This document shows positions 52,558 to 64,000 of a DNA stretch of 64,000 bases, piece after piece. This stretch comes from Nocardioides sp. InS609-2 (GTDB lineage Bacteria; Actinomycetota; Actinomycetes; Propionibacteriales; Nocardioidaceae), in assembly GCF_023208195.1 (NCBI RefSeq), contig NZ_CP060034.1:1612001-1676000 (forward strand), written 5' to 3'. The notes beneath the pieces were generated by a model that was given only the letters and a program-made list of their open reading frames with translations, searched no databases and was not told where the DNA came from. Each line of letters opens with the position of its first letter. The stretch's first letter is position 1. The position numbers and the translations under genes were made by a program.

Positions 52558-54636
52558 TCAGGCGCGACCGGTCAGCCGGCGCCGGAAGGTCTCGTCGTCG
52601 GGCGAGGTGACCTCGACGTCGTACCACCCGTGATCTGCCGGCCAGTTCACCCGTTGGCGGGCTCCCGGGGGCAGCACGATGCGACGGTGCGAGGCCGGTG
52701 CGTCGGACTCCAGCACCACGGCCACCGGGGTGCTGCCGGTGTTGACCATCGACAGCCGCACCTGACCATGCCCCGGCGCGGTCTCGGGGCGGACGTCCAC
52801 ACCGCGGGCCCGGCCCGCGGACGACCCGGCCGCTTCGTACCAGAATCGGTCCGGACCCTGCACGACGACGTCCCACCGCCCCTCGCGTGCGGGCACGACG
52901 ACGCCCTGGCGACGGTTGCGCCGCACGGTCACGAACTCGGGGCGCGAGAGGCCACCGACGAACGGGTAGACGGTGAACGCCGCCTCGCGGTCTCCCTCGT
53001 TCGCCACCTCGACGCGCAGGCTTTCACCGAGCACCGCGGCCGAGGCGGCAGGCATGTAGCCCGTCTCGCGAGCCGCACGGCGGCCACGCTCCTGTTCTGG
53101 GAGCTGCTGGTCGGCAGGCGGAGCCGGGCGCCACCGCTGGATGGCCGACGGCACAGCCTCCGGCGTGCTGAGGTACGGCGCACGCCGGCCGCGCTGGAAG
53201 TCGAACGCCCCGGTCAGGTCGGAGCACACGGACCGGCGCCATGCTGAGATGTTGGGCTCCTGCACGCCGGTGACCGCCTCGAGGAAGCGCAGCGTGGACG
53301 TGTGGTCGGCGACCGCGGAGTCGACGTACCCGCCCACGGTCCACGGGGAGACGATGGTCATCGGCACCCGCGGGCCGAGCCCGATCGGCCGGCCGTTGTA
53401 CCAGTCGTCGCCCTGGCCGGACGGCGGGCGGGGAGCCACTGGCGGCGGCACATGGTCGAAGAAGCCGTCGTTCTCGTCGAAGTTGATGAGTACGGCACTG
53501 CGAGACCATGTCTCGACATGGGAGGCGACCACGTCGAGCAGGTCGTAGATCAGGCCCGCGCTGCCGACGGGGGTCGAGGCGCCCGGGTGCTCCGAGAGCG
53601 CGGCGGTCGGCACCAGCCACGACACCCGCGGGAGGGTGCCGGCCTCGATGTCGGCGGCAATCCTCTCGACGAGCGTGCCCGGACGACTCCGGTACATGGC
53701 CTTGTCGAACAGCGACCGCTCCGCCGGCGAGAGCGCGGCCCGGCCCTCCTCGAGCTGCGCGAGCAGACGGTCCTGCTCGGCCGCGGGCTTGGCGTGCAGT
53801 GAGTCGTAGAACTCCTCCGTGGTGCGGTCGCCTCCGTCTACGAAGGCGAGCATCTTCCGGCCGATCGCCTTGAACGGCAGGAAGTACTCCACGGCGTTGT
53901 CGGTGAAGTTGTCCCACTCCTGGTAGATCTGCCAGCTCACCCCCGCGGCCTCGAGTCGCTCCGGGTACGTCGTCCAGTCGTAGCCCGCATGAGCGTAGGA
54001 GTACGCCGCGTTGGTCACCGCGCGAGCGGTCGACCCCGGCTCGTTGCCGGTCTTGCCACTCCAGAAGTAGTTGCGGTTGGGGTTGGTCGAGCCGAACACC
54101 GAGCAGTGGTAGGCATCCAGGGTCGTGAACGTCTCGGCGAGCTCGTACTGCAACGGGATGTCTGCTCGGTCGTAGAAGGTCATCGTTGCCGGCGTCTTGG
54201 CCGGGACCCAGCCGTCGTACCAGCCCTCCGCCCACGCATTGGTGGCATCGGTGAAGCCGTGCGGGAGATCACCGAGGTATTGGATGTCGCTGTCTGGCCT
54301 GCCGGCGCTGGCGGCCGCCTGGCGCAGAGAGAACGGCAGTACGTCGCCGTGCGGACCCCCGGCCTGGTGCAGCACGCTCTCACCGGCCCGGCGGCGGAGC
54401 GGGTGCCGGTCGCCGTACCCGCGGACGCCCCGCAGTGAGCCGTAGTAGTGGTCGAACGAACGGTTCTCCTGCATCAGCAAGATCACGTGCTCGACGGCTT
54501 CGGGGCCACCGGGCCGCATCGGTGCTGCCATCGCGCGGTGCAGTGACGCGGGCAGCAGGGTGGCGCCGGCGGCGACGCCGGAGGTCTGGAGAACGCGCCG
54601 GCGGGTGACCGCGGGCCGAGATGTCTGGTCAGTCAC
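52558..54636 (-). CDS. Tat-exported phosphocholine-preferring phospholipase C family protein
   Basis: This 692-residue phosphoesterase has a Tat signal (VTRRRVLQTSGVAAGATLLPAS). The catalytic domain carries HVILLMQENRSFDHYYGSLRGVRGYGDR, YHCSVFGSTNPNRNYFWSG, WQIYQEWDNF and INFDENDGFFDHVPPP. Two C-terminal DUF756 beta-domains follow (about 480-690; LRVEVANEGDREAAFTVYPF, VRLSMVNTGSTPVAVVLES). This matches non-haemolytic PlcC/acid-phosphatase-like phospholipases C, which hydrolyse phosphatidylcholine or sphingomyelin outside the cell. GTG start. It lies between the two sdh loci with no obvious operon partner. Confidence 0.92.
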   Translation of the reverse strand: MTDQTSRPAVTRRRVLQTSGVAAGATLLPASLHRAMAAPMRPGGPEAVEHVILLMQENRSFDHYYGSLRGVRGYGDRHPLRRRAGESVLHQAGGPHGDVLPFSLRQAAASAGRPDSDIQYLGDLPHGFTDATNAWAEGWYDGWVPAKTPATMTFYDRADIPLQYELAETFTTLDAYHCSVFGSTNPNRNYFWSGKTGNEPGSTARAVTNAAYSYAHAGYDWTTYPERLEAAGVSWQIYQEWDNFTDNAVEYFLPFKAIGRKMLAFVDGGDRTTEEFYDSLHAKPAAEQDRLLAQLEEGRAALSPAERSLFDKAMYRSRPGTLVERIAADIEAGTLPRVSWLVPTAALSEHPGASTPVGSAGLIYDLLDVVASHVETWSRSAVLINFDENDGFFDHVPPPVAPRPPSGQGDDWYNGRPIGLGPRVPMTIVSPWTVGGYVDSAVADHTSTLRFLEAVTGVQEPNISAWRRSVCSDLTGAFDFQRGRRAPYLSTPEAVPSAIQRWRPAPPADQQLPEQERGRRAARETGYMPAASAAVLGESLRVEVANEGDREAAFTVYPFVGGLSRPEFVTVRRNRRQGVVVPAREGRWDVVVQGPDRFWYEAAGSSAGRARGVDVRPETAPGHGQVRLSMVNTGSTPVAVVLESDAPASHRRIVLPPGARQRVNWPADHGWYDVEVTSPDDETFRRRLTGRA

Positions 54637-54749
54637 GCCGTCAGCGAACCGGGCCCGGCCGAATCACGGGTCAACGGAGCACGACACCCGCGTGAACGGA
54701 CCAGAGATATGTCACAGCGGCGGCGGAGGCGCGAGGCCCCGGCCAACGG

Positions 54750-54755
54750 TAACGT
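54750..54755 (+). promoter_or_regulatory. Probable -10 of the second sdh operon
   Basis: TAACGT ends nine bases before the GTG start of the cytochrome b subunit at 54764; no Shine-Dalgarno is present, so a near-leaderless transcript is likely. Confidence 0.4.
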
Positions 54756-54763
54756 GACACCTC

Positions 54764-55489
54764 GTGGCAACGACTTCCTCAACCAAGGCCCCGGCCGGGA
54801 GCCTGGCAACGAACGCCCGGTCGACGCGCTCGACCATCGCCCTCAAGCTCTTGATGGCGATCAGTGGATTCGTCTTCATCGGCTACGTGCTCCTACACAT
54901 GTACGGCAACCTCAAGGCCTTCTCTGGCCATGACGCCTTCAACGAGTACGCCCACCACCTGCGCACCTTCGGCGAGCCGATGCTCCCGCACGAGGGCCTG
55001 CTCTGGATCGTGCGCGTCGTGCTCGTGCTGTCGCTGGTCGCCCATGTGTACGCCGCGGTGGCGCTGTGGCGCCGCGCGCAGCTGGCCCGCCCGATCAAGT
55101 ACGTCAAGAAGAAGCACACCGGCGCGATCCCGGCCAGCCGGCTGATGCGCTGGGGCGGCGTGACGATCCTGCTCTTCTTGGTGTGGCACCTGCTGAACTT
55201 CACCGTCGGCAAGGTCAACGTCGACGGCGGCCCCACCAACGACCCCTACAACCTCGTCGTCGACTCGTTCGCGACCTGGTGGCTCACGCTCATCTACCTG
55301 GTCGCGATGGCGATGCTCGGCGCGCACATCCACCACGGTTTCTGGAGCGCCTGCCAGACCCTGGGCCTCACCGGCACCCAGCGCTCGCGCACCCTCGCCA
55401 AGCGGGTTGCGTTCACCCTCGCGGTCCTCATCGCCGGAGGGTTCTCGCTGGTCCCGATCTTCGTCCTCGCCGGCGTCATCGAGAAGTAA
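54764..55489 (+). CDS. sdhC: Succinate dehydrogenase cytochrome b subunit (flavocytochrome type)
   Basis: This 241-residue di-haem-type membrane anchor has five spans: LKLLMAISGFVFIGYVLLHMYGNL, LLWIVRVVLVLSLVAHVYAAVALW, GGVTILLFLVWHLLNFTVG, WLTLIYLVAMAMLGAHIHHGFWSACQTLG and VAFTLAVLIAGGFSLVPIFVL. Histidines in LLHMYGN, VAHVYA, VWHLLNF and AHIHHGFW are the likely haem ligands. It starts the sdhCAB operon and belongs to the TIGR02046-like single-anchor group. The GTG start sits just after the -10. Confidence 0.92.
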   Translation: MATTSSTKAPAGSLATNARSTRSTIALKLLMAISGFVFIGYVLLHMYGNLKAFSGHDAFNEYAHHLRTFGEPMLPHEGLLWIVRVVLVLSLVAHVYAAVALWRRAQLARPIKYVKKKHTGAIPASRLMRWGGVTILLFLVWHLLNFTVGKVNVDGGPTNDPYNLVVDSFATWWLTLIYLVAMAMLGAHIHHGFWSACQTLGLTGTQRSRTLAKRVAFTLAVLIAGGFSLVPIFVLAGVIEK

Positions 55490-55501
55490 GGCAAAGCACC
55501 C

Positions 55502-57528
<2,027 letters not shown>

Positions 57529-57532
<4 letters not shown>

Positions 57533-58290
57533 GCAACGGACAGAACATGCACATCACCCTGGAGATCTGGCGCCAGGCCGATGCATCGAGTGAGGGCGGG
57601 ATGAAGACCTACCAGGTCGACGACGTCTCGCCCGACATGTCGTTCCTCGAGATGCTCGACGTGCTCAATGAGGAGCTCAACGCGGCCGGCGAGGAGCCGG
57701 TGGCGTTCGACTCCGACTGTCGCGAGGGCATCTGCGGCATGTGCGGCCTGATGATCAACGGCGAGCCGCACGGGCCGGAGGTCACCACTACCTGCCAGCT
57801 GCACATGCGATCGTTCAAGGACGGCGACACGATCACCATCGAGCCGTGGCGGGCCGGTGCGTTCCCGGTGATGAAGGACCTCTGCGTCGACCGCAGCGCC
57901 TTCGACCGGATGATCCAGCAGGGCGGCTACATCTCGGTCAACACCGGCTCGGCTCCCGAGGCCCACTCGGTGCCCGTGCCGCGTGACGACGCGGTGCGCG
58001 CCTTCAACGTCGCCACCTGCATCGGGTGCGGCGCCTGCGTCGCCGCGTGCCCCAACGGATCGGCGTCGCTGTTCATGGGTGCCAAGATCACCCACCTCGG
58101 CGAGCTGCCGCAGGGCCAGCCCGAGCGCGACAGCCGGGTCGTCAACATGGTGGCCCAGCACGACCACGAGGGCTTCGGTGGCTGCACCAACATCGGCGAG
58201 TGCACCGCGGCCTGCCCCAAGGAGATCCCGCTCGACGTGATCTCGCAGCTCAACAAGGACCTCCGCACCGCGATGCGGCACGGCCACTGA
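57529..58290 (+). CDS. sdhB: Succinate dehydrogenase iron-sulfur subunit (second set)
   Basis: This 253-residue subunit has [2Fe-2S] ligands in [13 protein letters not shown] and TTTC. Cluster ligands in [15 protein letters not shown] and [15 protein letters not shown] follow, with the order of the flavocytochrome-type succinate dehydrogenase/fumarate reductase. The GTG start lies within the sdhA stop (GTGA), indicating translational coupling. Together with the two genes upstream it forms a complete complex II. Confidence 0.95.
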
Positions 58291-58359
58291 GCTGACGGGA
58301 CCCCGCGCGGCGCCTCGAGGGCGTGCGGCACGGGGGCGAGCGAGGGCTCCCTCAACGCC

Positions 58360-58587
58360 TCAGCTGCGACGGGTGCCGCGCCAGGCCTTCCAGCCGAGGG
58401 AGCCCAGGAGGGCCGCGATGGCCACGTTCACGACGATGAGCACGGAGTGGGCGACCCAGTAGCCGGTGGCTCGCTGCTCTCCGGACTCGTAGGCTGAGTA
58501 GAGGTTCTTGGCGAAGTTGCCGAAGGTGACGACGTTCCACACGGCCACGGCCAGCAACAGCACAGCGTGCCTGCGTTCGAGCTTCAC
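58360..58587 (-). CDS. SCO4848-family small membrane protein
   Basis: This 75-residue protein has two membrane spans (AVLLLAVAVWNVVTFGNFAKNLY; VLIVVNVAIAALLGSLGWKAW) and the MKLxRRxAxxLLAxxVWN opening of the actinobacterial SCO4848 family. Function unknown. It overlaps the YihY gene by 4 nt, so the two are co-translated. Confidence 0.85.
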   Translation of the reverse strand: MKLERRHAVLLLAVAVWNVVTFGNFAKNLYSAYESGEQRATGYWVAHSVLIVVNVAIAALLGSLGWKAWRGTRRS

Positions 58588-59675
58588 GGCTTCTTCCTCC
58601 TGAGTACGGCGGCCAGTGTCAGGGCGGCGGTGCCGCCGGCGACCAGGGCGATGCGCGCCCGGTTGTCGTGCACGATCGTCGAGCTGGTGCGCTTGTGGAC
58701 GCGGCTCGGTGTACGGCGCGGCGCCGGTGGCGTGCCCCGGTCCTCGATGATTGCAGGACCCACGGACGGGCCTTCGGGCAGGGCCGGCGGGTTGCGGAGC
58801 GCCGCCTCGGCGCGCGCTGCCGCAGAGGTGTGCGCCCAGCTCGCGGCGTACATCACGACCCGGGAGAAGTAGTTGATCCAGACCAGCAGGATCAGTGCGA
58901 TGCCGAAGACCTGCAGCGCCGGCTGGTCCTGGACCGTCCCGAGGAGCAGGCCGGAGAGGCGCTTGAGCACCTCGAAGCCGATCGCGCCAAGCAGCGCTCC
59001 GGACCAGAGCGACCGTCGCGGTGTGTGCGGGCGGGCCAGCAGCGTGAAGAGGGCGAAGAACAGCAGCATGTTGGCGCCGAGCCCGACGACCACCGTGATC
59101 AGCTGCAGCAGCGGGGCGAGCTCGGTGCCCAGGCCCGCCCAGTCGAGGATCTGCTCGGAGAAGCCGCTGACGAAGCCCGAGACCGCGACGCTGACGAGCA
59201 GCGTGAGGCCGATGATCGCAAGCGTCATCAGGTCGCGCAGCTTGCCCTTGATGAGATTGGGCTGCTCGCCCTGCCTGACCTCGAAGACCACGACGAGCGC
59301 GTCGCGCATGGCCGAGAGCCAGCCCAGGCCGGCGTAGAGCACACCGGCGAGTCCGACCAGGCCGACGGCGCCGGCGGCCTTCTGGATGTCGTCGAGGTTG
59401 AGCTGCGTGTCCTTGGTACCGATGATGCCCGGCAGCAGCTGGTCGATCGCGTCGACGAGGTTGCCCTGGGCGTCGGGGTAGACCTTGGCGATGTAGCCGA
59501 CGACGAAGAAGGCCAGCGCCATGATCGGGAAGAACGACAGGAACGCGAAGTAGGTGACCGCGCCGGCCTGGAGGTTGCCCTTGACCCGGCCGTAGTGCGC
59601 GTTCATGCGCAGCAGGTGGTCGAGCATCGGCCGGCGCTCGCGCGCAGCCGCGAGACGTTCCTTCAGGGCAGCCAC
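58584..59675 (-). CDS. YihY/BrkB-family membrane protein
   Basis: This 363-residue integral membrane protein has about six spans, starting AGAVTYFAFLSFFPIMALAFFVVGYI. KAAGAVGLVGLAGVLYAGLGWLSAMRDALVVVFEV, LTLLVSVAVSGFVSGF and QVFGIALILLVWINYFSRVVMYAASW are typical of the YihY UPF0761 family, once misnamed ribonuclease BN. The function is unsettled (possible lipid transport). A basic Pro/Arg-rich C-terminus ends with a further hydrophobic helix. GTG start; ATGA overlap with the SCO4848-like gene. Confidence 0.9.
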   Translation of the reverse strand: MAALKERLAAARERRPMLDHLLRMNAHYGRVKGNLQAGAVTYFAFLSFFPIMALAFFVVGYIAKVYPDAQGNLVDAIDQLLPGIIGTKDTQLNLDDIQKAAGAVGLVGLAGVLYAGLGWLSAMRDALVVVFEVRQGEQPNLIKGKLRDLMTLAIIGLTLLVSVAVSGFVSGFSEQILDWAGLGTELAPLLQLITVVVGLGANMLLFFALFTLLARPHTPRRSLWSGALLGAIGFEVLKRLSGLLLGTVQDQPALQVFGIALILLVWINYFSRVVMYAASWAHTSAAARAEAALRNPPALPEGPSVGPAIIEDRGTPPAPRRTPSRVHKRTSSTIVHDNRARIALVAGGTAALTLAAVLRRKKP

Positions 59676-59682
59676 GTGGGCG

Positions 59683-60222
59683 TCACTCCCCTGCCGGTAA
59701 CAGCGAGAACGCGCGGGTCGGCTGCCAGCCGGTCTCGTTGTCGTGGCAGTAGAGGTGGAACTCGGTCACGTCGAAGACGCACTCGAACGCCGCCAGCTCG
59801 TCGAACGCCCGGTCGAGTGCCTCGTCGTCGAGGTGGTGGGCGATCGTGACGTGCGGGTGGAACGGGAAGCTGAGGTCGACGGCCAGCGGCCCCCGTCGTA
59901 CGTCGCCGGCGAGGCGCTCGCACTCGGAGATGCCGCGCGCGAGCGCGACGAACACCACCGGCGAGGTGGGGCGGAAGGTGCCGGTGCCGCGTAGGTGTAC
60001 GGCGAACCCGGGGATGCCGGCCGCGACCTGCTCCAGGTGCTCCTCGCACGCCTCGAACTCGGCCTCGTCCACCTCGACCGGCGGGATGAGGGTGATGTGC
60101 GTCGGGATCTTGGTGGCCGTCTCGTCACCCAGGGAGGCGCGGTAGTCCTGCAGCTCGCTCGCCCAGGGTTCAGGGATGGCGACGGCGACACCGATCGTGG
60201 ACACGGACACTGACTCGGGCAC
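59683..60222 (-). CDS. 2'-5' RNA ligase/cyclic phosphodiesterase-fold protein
   Basis: This 179-residue 2H-superfamily protein has the two signature motifs HITLIPP (residues 42-48) and HVTIAHHL near residue 123. These form the paired histidine active site that acts on 2',3'-cyclic phosphates or 2'-5' linkages. GTG start at 60222. It is 7 bp upstream of the YihY gene and 9 bp downstream of trpS on the same strand, so trpS-ligase-yihY-SCO4848-like may be one transcript. Confidence 0.88.
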   Translation of the reverse strand: MPESVSVSTIGVAVAIPEPWASELQDYRASLGDETATKIPTHITLIPPVEVDEAEFEACEEHLEQVAAGIPGFAVHLRGTGTFRPTSPVVFVALARGISECERLAGDVRRGPLAVDLSFPFHPHVTIAHHLDDEALDRAFDELAAFECVFDVTEFHLYCHDNETGWQPTRAFSLLPAGE

Positions 60223-60231
60223 GCAGCGACC

Positions 60232-63002
<2,771 letters not shown>

Positions 63003-63152
63003 GGACCACGCCCCACACCTCGCCGAACACGGACTCGGCGGGGCCACTGGCGCGGAGTTCGGCTCAGGAGTCGAGCCCGGCCTCACCGTTTGTCGCGGCG
63101 AGGACCTCGTCGACCAACTAGTACGCCACCTTGCCCAGCTGGCTTCCAGCTC

Positions 63153-63908
63153 TCAGCCCCGAGCTGCGGGCGTCCAGCGCGTACAACTGGCTCGGTGCCG
63201 GATCGGCATGGTGCTCTGTCCGGCCGCATCGCAGACCTGCTGCAACTCGGAGCGGGCGGCAGCGAGGTACTCCTCGCGCTCGGAGGAGCTCATCGCGATC
63301 GCCATCGACGTGGTCGCCAGATTGGCTGCCCGGTGCTCGGGAGAGAGGTGCCACACCCAGTCGAACTGTGCGAACTCGAGCTCTTCCTCGGCAGCGAGAG
63401 GGAGGCGCTGCTTGACTCCCTCGGGCCCGCCCTTGGTAGAGCGGTCATACATGTCGGGTGCCCCGGCAAGCTCGAACTCCCACGGCTCGACCGGTTCGGC
63501 GACGACGTTCCAGACCAGACCCAGCCACCCGCCGGGCTTGAGGACGCGTCGCACTTCTTCCATGGTCGCCCGGGGTTCGAACCAATGCCAGGCGTCAGCG
63601 GAGAGGACAGCATCCAACGTTCCGTCCTCGGTCGGAATCGCTGTCGAGTCGCTCCCGTGGCACCGGGCAGCAGGGTTGGTCCGAGCCAGCACGGCGCGCA
63701 TCCGCGGATCCGGTTCAACCGCCTCGACGGCTAGGCCGCGCGCTAGCAGGGGCGACGTCAGCCTCCCCGTTCCTGCGCCTATGTCCGCCACCCGGGCAGG
63801 AGGGGGCGGCGCCAGCCAGGTAACTGCGTCAACTGGATAGCTGGGGCGCCACCGGTCGTACTCCTCAGCCATCTGCCCGAAGCTCAACGCTCTGGATATC
63901 TCAGTCAC
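63153..63908 (-). CDS. Class I SAM-dependent methyltransferase
   Basis: This 251-residue methyltransferase of the Methyltransf_11 type starts VTEISRALSFGQMAEEYDRWRPSYP, motif I is VADIGAGTGRLTSPLLARG, and AVEPDPRM and LDAVLSADAWHWFEPRATMEEVRRVLKPGGWLGLVWN follow. The last is characteristic of the AdoMet methyltransferases annotated as tellurite/trans-aconitate-like or unknown. The GTG start at 63908 lies eight bases after TAGCCT; an ATG at 63941 would be upstream of that box. Confidence 0.86.
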   Translation of the reverse strand: MTEISRALSFGQMAEEYDRWRPSYPVDAVTWLAPPPPARVADIGAGTGRLTSPLLARGLAVEAVEPDPRMRAVLARTNPAARCHGSDSTAIPTEDGTLDAVLSADAWHWFEPRATMEEVRRVLKPGGWLGLVWNVVAEPVEPWEFELAGAPDMYDRSTKGGPEGVKQRLPLAAEEELEFAQFDWVWHLSPEHRAANLATTSMAIAMSSSEREEYLAAARSELQQVCDAAGQSTMPIRHRASCTRWTPAARG

Positions 63909-63970
63909 CTGGCGCAGGCTACCGAGCCGATGCCCGGGCACCGCGCTGAAACTGCGGTGGCGGCAAGACC

Positions 63971-63976
63971 TAGGGT
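63971..63976 (+). promoter_or_regulatory. Probable leaderless -10 of the last, truncated gene
   Basis: TAGGGT ends seven bases before the ATG at 63983, as seen for other genes here. Confidence 0.4.
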
Positions 63977-63982
63977 GCTCGG

Positions 63983-64000
63983 ATGCGACGGCGTCTGTTC
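63983..64000 (+). CDS. 5' end of a gene cut by the window edge
   Basis: The ATG at 63983 opens MRRRLF and runs off the window. The basic start could be the beginning of a signal peptide, but six codons are not enough for an identification. Support comes from the upstream -10 spacing. Confidence 0.35.

Overview
This 64 kb window is high-GC, gene-dense chromosomal DNA from an actinobacterium. The best fit is the Nocardioidaceae (Nocardioides-like): many 4-nt ATGA start/stop overlaps, many GTG starts, a DUF222-HNH gene, an SCO4848-type membrane protein, a mycobacterial-type succinate dehydrogenase and propionyl-CoA/methylmalonyl-CoA genes. I see no tRNA, rRNA, CRISPR array, prophage or complete insertion sequence. 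At least nine genes have a -10-like hexamer ending 6-7 nt before the start codon, so leaderless transcription looks common.

Layout. 0.3-3.2 kb: a MerR regulator, a cupin and two aldo-keto reductases sharing one 18-bp operator. 3.2-4.5 kb: thiol peroxidase and a methyltransferase. 4.5-9.9 kb: a phosphonate-use locus (PhnE-PhnC-PhnD transporter, FAD oxidase, GntR regulator, phosphonatase-like hydrolase) with two copies of a probable GntR operator. 9.9-13.8 kb: small proteins around a phosphohexo/pentomutase. 13.9-17.2 kb: deoC plus two aldehyde-dehydrogenase-family genes, the second lacking the catalytic half. 17.3-19.6 kb: a lipoprotein and a three-gene ESX-like set (double YbaB-like protein, WXG100-like protein, larger WxG protein). 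19.6-24.7 kb: hydrolase, DinB-pentapeptide fusion, WYL regulator, P-loop kinase and unknowns. 24.8-37.4 kb: nucleoside salvage (add, deoA, cdd, BMP-type ABC importer) with an M20 amidohydrolase. 37.5-38.4 kb: a long perfect hairpin followed by an aminoglycoside-phosphotransferase-like gene with one in-frame TGA. 38.4-43.2 kb: mutA-mutB-meaB. 43.4-45.8 kb: glycosyltransferase, VOC protein, DUF2510/DUF4328 membrane protein. 45.8-58.3 kb: two complete, different succinate dehydrogenase operons flanking DUF1501, DUF1800 and phospholipase-C genes. 58.4-64 kb: SCO4848-like protein, YihY, 2'-5' RNA ligase-like protein, trpS, a decayed MazG-like fragment, a DUF222-HNH gene and a methyltransferase.

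How the genes work together. Nucleosides imported by the BMP/ABC system can be deaminated (cdd, add) and phosphorolysed (deoA). The pentose phosphate can be isomerised by the mutase and cleaved by DeoC, with aldehyde dehydrogenase oxidising the acetaldehyde. MutAB/MeaB feeds succinyl-CoA to the TCA cycle next to two succinate dehydrogenases.

Most notable: a perfect 381-bp tandem duplication at 49080-49841. It fuses the 5' end of sdhC in frame to the 3' end of the DUF1501 gene, giving a 99-codon chimeric ORF with a duplicated promoter and ribosome binding site.
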